Under the pieces are notes generated by a model, which searched no databases, was not told the origin of the DNA, and saw only the letters and a program-made list of their open reading frames with translations. A program made the translations under genes and the position numbers. From positions 1 to 58,776 of the forward strand of contig NZ_JARHUG010000024.1 of assembly GCF_029223185.1 (NCBI RefSeq): a DNA stretch of 58,776 nucleotides. The letters run 5' to 3'. Below, piece after piece: positions 55,062-58,776 of the stretch (the first letter of the stretch is position 1; every line of letters starts with the position of its first letter). Origin of the DNA: Aliiglaciecola sp. CAU 1673 (GTDB lineage Bacteria > Pseudomonadota > Gammaproteobacteria > Enterobacterales > Alteromonadaceae).

Positions 55062-56576
55062 ATGGAACAACGAATAGCCAATCGCCTTAAAGTGGTGGAC
55101 ATGGGCATAAACACCCACCAGGAGCCGGTGGTTTACATGCGTGATGATTGCCACGTATGTAAATCAGAGGGTTTCAGTGCTGCTTCCCGGGTAAAGCTGA
55201 CCATCGGCAAAAAAGAATTAGTGGCAACCTTGAACATTGTGGAGAAGCATGTTCTGGCTGAAGGTCAGGTGGGTCTCTCCAGAATAGCGATGGAACGACT
55301 GTCGCCAGCCCCCTTGGAGGAAGTGGAAATTACCCACCCTGATGTGGTGGACTCCTTGTCTTGTGTGCGAAAAAAGGTTTTTGGAAATGCGCTGTCTGAG
55401 CAGGAGCTGGAAGAAATCATTCTGGATATCAGCCAACACCGCTACGCTGATATAGAAATTGCCAGTTTTTTAAGTGTATGTGCAGGCTCACGTCTTAACG
55501 AGGCAGAAATCATTGGCCTGACCAAAGCCATGGTAAAAGCCGGTAAACATCTTGAATGGCCGGAGCATAAGCGCGTTTTCGATAAACATTGTATCGGCGG
55601 ACTTCCGGGCAACCGTACCACACCATTAGTCGTATCCATCGTCAGTGCCGCCGGCTACATCATGCCAAAGAGCTCTTCACGCTCAATTACCTCACCCGCC
55701 GGCACCGCAGATACCATGGAGGTGCTGACCAGAGTGCGACTTGCCCTTGAAGATATTCAGCGGGTGGTAAAGCAAACCGGCGCTTGCCTTACTTGGGGGG
55801 GCGCGGTCAATCTCAGCCCTGCGGATGATCTGCTGATCCGCATTGAGCGGGCTTTGGATTTGGATGGAGAAGGTCAGTTGATTGCCTCCGTTTTATCTAA
55901 AAAAATTGCCATCGGCTCTACCGATGTACTTATCGATATTCCAGTAGGTCCGACAGCAAAAGTTCGCAATCTCGATGATGCCCAAAGGCTGGTCAGCTTA
56001 TTTCAGAATGTGGGCAGAGCCTGCGGTATTAATGTGCGTTGTATCATCACTGACGGCACTAAACCTGTAGGAAGAGGTATCGGGCCTGCACTTGAAGCCA
56101 AAGACCTGCTGGCGGTGCTGCAAAATCAGCAAGACGCGCCCATGGATTTACGGGAACGTGCACTGGTGCTGTCGGCTCATTTGTTGGATATGGCCAGCGA
56201 TTGCGGCTTTGAGGCAGGTCTTGAGCTTGCTACCGCCATCCTCCAGCGGGGTGGCGCCTATCGTCAGTTTATGCGGATCATCGACGCTCAGGGTGGCTTA
56301 AAAAGCATTCCAAATGCACATTTTCAGTACAATCAAGCCACCGAAAAAAGAGGCCGCATCATTGCCATTGATAACAGAAAGCTGGCCAAGGTAGCTAAAC
56401 TTGCCGGGGCACCTTTCGGGATTGGTGCAGGATTACAATTACACAGCAATGTGGGTGACTCTGTTGTGGCAGGTAACCTATTATTCACCCTATACAGTGA
56501 CAGCAAAGGTGAACTGGAGTATGCCTTGGAATATGTGCAAAAAAACCCAGACATCTTTGTGATTGAGGAGAATTGA
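55062..56576 (+). CDS. AMP-phosphorylase-type thymidine phosphorylase family enzyme
   Basis: 504 residues, about the length of archaeal AMP phosphorylases, with the extra N-terminal ~90-residue domain. It carries DKHCIGGLPGNRTT (174-187; GLPGN as in the archaeal AMPpase rather than the DeoA form) and the KSSSRSITSPAGTADTMEVL signature. It likely cleaves nucleotides or nucleosides by phosphorolysis, giving a base plus ribose 1-phosphate or ribose 1,5-bisphosphate. It overlaps the next gene by a TGATG junction. Confidence 0.88.
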   Translation: MEQRIANRLKVVDMGINTHQEPVVYMRDDCHVCKSEGFSAASRVKLTIGKKELVATLNIVEKHVLAEGQVGLSRIAMERLSPAPLEEVEITHPDVVDSLSCVRKKVFGNALSEQELEEIILDISQHRYADIEIASFLSVCAGSRLNEAEIIGLTKAMVKAGKHLEWPEHKRVFDKHCIGGLPGNRTTPLVVSIVSAAGYIMPKSSSRSITSPAGTADTMEVLTRVRLALEDIQRVVKQTGACLTWGGAVNLSPADDLLIRIERALDLDGEGQLIASVLSKKIAIGSTDVLIDIPVGPTAKVRNLDDAQRLVSLFQNVGRACGINVRCIITDGTKPVGRGIGPALEAKDLLAVLQNQQDAPMDLRERALVLSAHLLDMASDCGFEAGLELATAILQRGGAYRQFMRIIDAQGGLKSIPNAHFQYNQATEKRGRIIAIDNRKLAKVAKLAGAPFGIGAGLQLHSNVGDSVVAGNLLFTLYSDSKGELEYALEYVQKNPDIFVIEEN

Positions 56577-57469
56577 TGGTCATGTTGCCCCCATTGCTAT
56601 TTAGTCCCCGTCCCCATCCCCTTGAGCAGGGGCTGGCCAATCGACTTGAATGTGAAAAAGGACGGTTGGAGCAGCGATTATTTCCCGATGGTGAGAGCTA
56701 CTTAAGGCTTCACTCTGATGTGAAAGATCGGGATTGTATTATTTTACTGGATCTGACCCATCCCAACGACAAATATCTGCCATTGATCTATCTAACTGAC
56801 ACATTAAGAGAATATGGTGCGCGTAGCATTGGCTTGGTAGTACCTTATCTCCCCTATATGCGCCAGGATATTCGTTTTCATGAGGGTGAAGCCATCACCT
56901 CCCGGATCTTTGCCAAAAGCCTGTCCAATCACTTGGATTATATGGTGACTATCGATCCTCATTTACACCGCTACGACAGCCTGGATGAGATCTATTCCAT
57001 AAAAACTAAAGTAGTGGCAGGAGCCCCAGCCTTGGCTAATCATTTTAAAAACCAATCCAATTTGCTGTTGGTTGGGCCGGACTCAGAAAGCGAGCAATGG
57101 GTTGGAGATATCGCCAGGCACAGTGATCATCCCTTTGTGATTGGAGAAAAACTCAGAAGTGGTGATCGCAAGGTCAAGGTAAGCTTGCCCGATTTAAGTG
57201 CATACAGCGGCTACCACGCGGTGATCATTGATGATGTGATATCAAGCGGTCAGACATTGTTACAGTGCCTTTCAGCCTTACATGAACAAGGCATTACTCA
57301 GGCAAGTTGTGCGGCGGTGCATGGAATTTTCGCAGACCAAAGCGATCAATTACTGATGGACTCCGGCATTGAGTCTCTTATCACCTGTAACACCATTCCC
57401 CATTCATCAAACCTGGTGGATGTGACGGATCTGTTGATCGATCCCATAAAAGATTGCCTTGGTAGTTAA
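56576..57469 (+). CDS. Ribose-phosphate pyrophosphokinase homologue (PRPP synthetase)
   Basis: 297 residues; ATG at 56576, GAGGAG upstream. It keeps the PRPP-binding loop IIDDVISSGQT and the flexible-loop Lys/Arg region (GEKLRSGDRKVKV). Position and translational coupling with the phosphorylase suggest a combined step in ribose phosphate use. It is shorter and diverged from housekeeping Prs, so function may differ from ATP-dependent PRPP synthesis. Confidence 0.86.
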   Translation: MVMLPPLLFSPRPHPLEQGLANRLECEKGRLEQRLFPDGESYLRLHSDVKDRDCIILLDLTHPNDKYLPLIYLTDTLREYGARSIGLVVPYLPYMRQDIRFHEGEAITSRIFAKSLSNHLDYMVTIDPHLHRYDSLDEIYSIKTKVVAGAPALANHFKNQSNLLLVGPDSESEQWVGDIARHSDHPFVIGEKLRSGDRKVKVSLPDLSAYSGYHAVIIDDVISSGQTLLQCLSALHEQGITQASCAAVHGIFADQSDQLLMDSGIESLITCNTIPHSSNLVDVTDLLIDPIKDCLGS

Positions 57470-57534
57470 CTTTAGATGCGAGGAAACCTCTGTTACCTAA
57501 CTGTCATCAAATCATGTCAGACTGGACAGAGTTG

Positions 57535-57558
57535 TTTAGCGAACAGCTGTTCGCTAAA
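57535..57558. promoter_or_regulatory. FabR-type palindromic operator upstream of fabA
   Basis: A perfect 24-bp palindrome centred at AGCGAACAGCTGTTCGCT (57538-57555), with TTT and AAA flanks. The E. coli FabR consensus is of the AGCG-x-ACA...TGT-x-CGCT type, so this is a likely site for FabR-like repression of unsaturated fatty acid genes. It ends 38 bp before the fabA ATG. Confidence 0.85.
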
Positions 57559-57596
57559 TTATGCCGCTGAATTTACAACAATTAATTGAAGAAACT

Positions 57597-58115
57597 ATGA
57601 CCATCAGCAAATCCAGTTTTTCTAGAGACGATCTTTTGGCCTGCAGCCGCGGTGAGCTATTCGGTCCGGGCAATAGCCAATTACCCGCACCCAACATGCT
57701 GATGATGGACAGGATTGTGAGTATCAGTGAAGAAGGCGGAGCATATGGCAAGGGCCATATCATTGCCGAACTGGACATTTCTCCAGATCTGTGGTTTTTC
57801 CAGTGCCACTTTCCCGGTGATCCCGTTATGCCAGGGTGCCTTGGTTTAGACGCCATGTGGCAGCTAGTGGGCTTTTTCCTGGGTTGGTCCGGCGGTCCCG
57901 GTAAAGGACGTGCATTAGGCGTTGGCGAAGTGAAGTTTACCGGGCAGATCTTACCAAGTGCTAAGAAGGTGACTTACCGCATCGATATGAAACGAGTCAT
58001 CAAGCGCAAACTCTTTATGGGTATGGCCGATGGCCAGGTGGAAGTTGATGGCCGCGTGATCTACGAAGCAAAAGATCTAAAAGTGGGCTTATTCCAAGAT
58101 ACCAGTGGTTTCTAA
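57597..58115 (+). CDS. fabA: 3-hydroxydecanoyl-ACP dehydratase/isomerase FabA
   Basis: 172 residues, the usual length. It starts [14 protein letters not shown] at 57597; the longer frame from 57561 lies in the operator area. [13 protein letters not shown] and [11 protein letters not shown] with catalytic His71 and Asp85 are the FabA signatures. It makes the key cis-3 double bond in unsaturated fatty acid synthesis, and is likely under FabR control through the palindrome. Confidence 0.97.
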   Translation: MTISKSSFSRDDLLACSRGELFGPGNSQLPAPNMLMMDRIVSISEEGGAYGKGHIIAELDISPDLWFFQCHFPGDPVMPGCLGLDAMWQLVGFFLGWSGGPGKGRALGVGEVKFTGQILPSAKKVTYRIDMKRVIKRKLFMGMADGQVEVDGRVIYEAKDLKVGLFQDTSGF

Positions 58116-58192
58116 GGCTGTTTTTTAACCTGCAGCTCGGGGCACTTATGTCTGCCATGACAGATGTGCGTTAGCCCTCACCTAAAAATGCG

Positions 58193-58216
58193 AAAGCCCC
58201 TTTTTTTGGGGCTTTT
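58193..58216. terminator. Bidirectional terminator between fabA and rmf
   Basis: AAAGCCCC and GGGGCTTT flank a run of seven T; both flanks are A/T rich, so it could end both fabA and rmf transcripts. Confidence 0.85.
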
Positions 58217-58230
58217 CTATAAAGTTAACG

Positions 58231-58407
58231 TCAGCGACTAGTTAATCCTAGACTTCGATCTTCCATGGCGGCACGCCATCCGCCTAGCCATTGGGAACGA
58301 TTTTCTATGGTTTGATAGGGACAAATTTCTTTGGATCGACCTGAGATGCCAGCTTGATAGCCCTTTGAGTGGGCACGGGAAAGTTTATCTCTCTTCTGTC
58401 TTTTCAT
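58231..58407 (-). CDS. rmf: Ribosome modulation factor RMF
   Basis: 58-residue basic protein; MKRQKRDKLSRAHSKGYQAG then SGRSKEICPYQT and RSQWLGGWRAAMED match the RMF family residue by residue. It dimerises 70S ribosomes into 100S inactive particles in stationary phase. Adjacent to fabA as in related genomes. Too short for the usual ORF threshold; start ATG at 58407, TGA at 58231. Confidence 0.95.
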   Translation of the reverse strand: MKRQKRDKLSRAHSKGYQAGISGRSKEICPYQTIENRSQWLGGWRAAMEDRSLGLTSR

Positions 58408-58638
58408 TGAGTTACCTCGTCCGTTTATTTCACAAGGTGGTCATTGCGACCACCCTTCTTTGATACGGTAATGTGGACGATGGTTCAATAGGTGAGTTTT
58501 TGCTCTTTTGAGATTTATCTCTAACCACCTGTTTTAAAGTGATATTTTTCTTACATTATTTTTTCATATTTGTGACAACAAATGAGCATATTGGAATAAA
58601 CAAGGGATGAGGCCGCGTTAACTAACGGCATAAAAAAA
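58408..58638. other. Region upstream of rmf without a protein gene
   Basis: About 230 bp, AT-rich, with only tiny frames. It must hold the rmf promoter. A plus-strand terminator at 58669 has no gene before it here, so a small RNA transcribed rightward from this stretch is possible. Confidence 0.4.
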
Positions 58639-58655
58639 GGGACGCTTAGCGTCCC
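58639..58655 (-). terminator. Terminator for a leftward gene beyond the window
   Basis: GGGACGC and GCGTCCC with a 3-nt loop, followed on the minus strand by a T-run (58632-58638). Confidence 0.75.
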
Positions 58656-58668
58656 TCAGATTGATGAT

Positions 58669-58700
58669 AAACCCCACCATTTTGGTGGGGTTTTGTTTTT
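58669..58700 (+). terminator. Terminator for a rightward transcript
   Basis: AAACCCCACC (58669-58678) and GGTGGGGTTT (58684-58693) form a 10-bp stem, followed by TTTTGTTTTTT. No protein gene on the plus strand precedes it between rmf and here. The remaining 76 bases to 58776 hold no complete gene. Confidence 0.8.
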
Positions 58701-58776
58701 TAGGGCCATCCAGTGAGTTTTCCGTGGCTCCTTACCTATTGATGGGATTGGCTGATTTTTTCTTAAGCGTGATTGA

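Noticed and set aside
1-58776. CRISPR arrays, tRNA and rRNA genes
   Set aside because: No regularly spaced direct repeats and no tRNA cloverleaf or rRNA-like sequence were noticed while reading either strand; a dedicated search program was not available.

Overview
The window is chromosomal DNA of an aerobic, probably marine or aquatic gammaproteobacterium. Gene content and order (ccoNOQP-ccoHIS-tauE-fnr-uspE-ttcA, fabA next to rmf, OprI-like lipoprotein, PEP-CTERM protein, TonB receptor) point to Alteromonadales, perhaps a Bowmanella/Lacimicrobium-type lineage. That assignment is from memory of family order, not from a search. About 68 genes are supported. No tRNA, rRNA, CRISPR array or prophage was seen. 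The only clear mobile element is the end of an IS3-family element at the extreme left, which has cut a DUF4160 gene.

Layout. 1-551: IS3 end, truncated DUF4160 gene and DUF2442 partner. 560-10.6 kb (minus strand): respiratory block of ttcA, uspE, fnr, tauE-like gene, ccoS, ccoI, ccoH and ccoPQON, with FNR-type sites upstream of uspE and between ccoN and a divergent unknown membrane-anchored gene. 10.7-22.8 kb: mixed housekeeping and accessory genes (Kef-type antiporter, hemerythrin, HiPIP, a frameshifted HNH nuclease, MntP, GNAT, a P2-type cation ATPase). 23.0-33.4 kb: an uninterrupted [NiFe]-hydrogenase cluster, with protease, hypFCDEAB and four structural genes resembling the NAD(P)-linked group 3b enzyme; hypF to the large subunit overlap without a single gap. 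33.4-40.4 kb: ChaB, SGNH hydrolase, Tat-exported PLP enzyme, a dyad-rich non-coding stretch, an RNA methyltransferase pair (TrmH-type and RlmE), ferredoxin and a large FAD enzyme. 40.6-43.6 kb: CsgG / DUF4810 / DUF799 lipoprotein operon and a PEP-CTERM protein. 43.8-48.8 kb (minus): YlqF GTPase, a coiled-coil protein, and an operon of diguanylate cyclase, L,D-transpeptidase and OprI-like lipoprotein, then a HAD phosphatase. 49.0-58.8 kb: beta-CASP nuclease, Na/Pi cotransporter, TonB receptor, AMP-phosphorylase-like enzyme coupled to a PRPP-synthase homologue, fabA behind a FabR-type palindrome, and rmf.

How the genes work together. The left block gives low-oxygen respiration: the cbb3 oxidase, its copper-loading assembly genes and the Fe-S oxygen sensor FNR. 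The hydrogenase operon carries most of its own Ni-Fe cofactor assembly and would interconvert H2 and NAD(P)H, probably in the cytoplasm. The DGC-Ldt-lipoprotein operon suggests cyclic-di-GMP-linked control of outer-membrane tethering to peptidoglycan. The phosphorylase/PRPP-synthase pair suggests a nucleotide-salvage route through ribose 1,5-bisphosphate or PRPP.

The candidates most worth testing as undescribed biology are the unknown periplasmic protein sharing a FNR-box region with ccoN, the bacterial AMP-phosphorylase/PRPP-synthase module, the CsgG-DUF4810-DUF799 trio, the CTACGT dyad elements near 36 kb, and an orphan terminator beyond rmf that may mark a small RNA.
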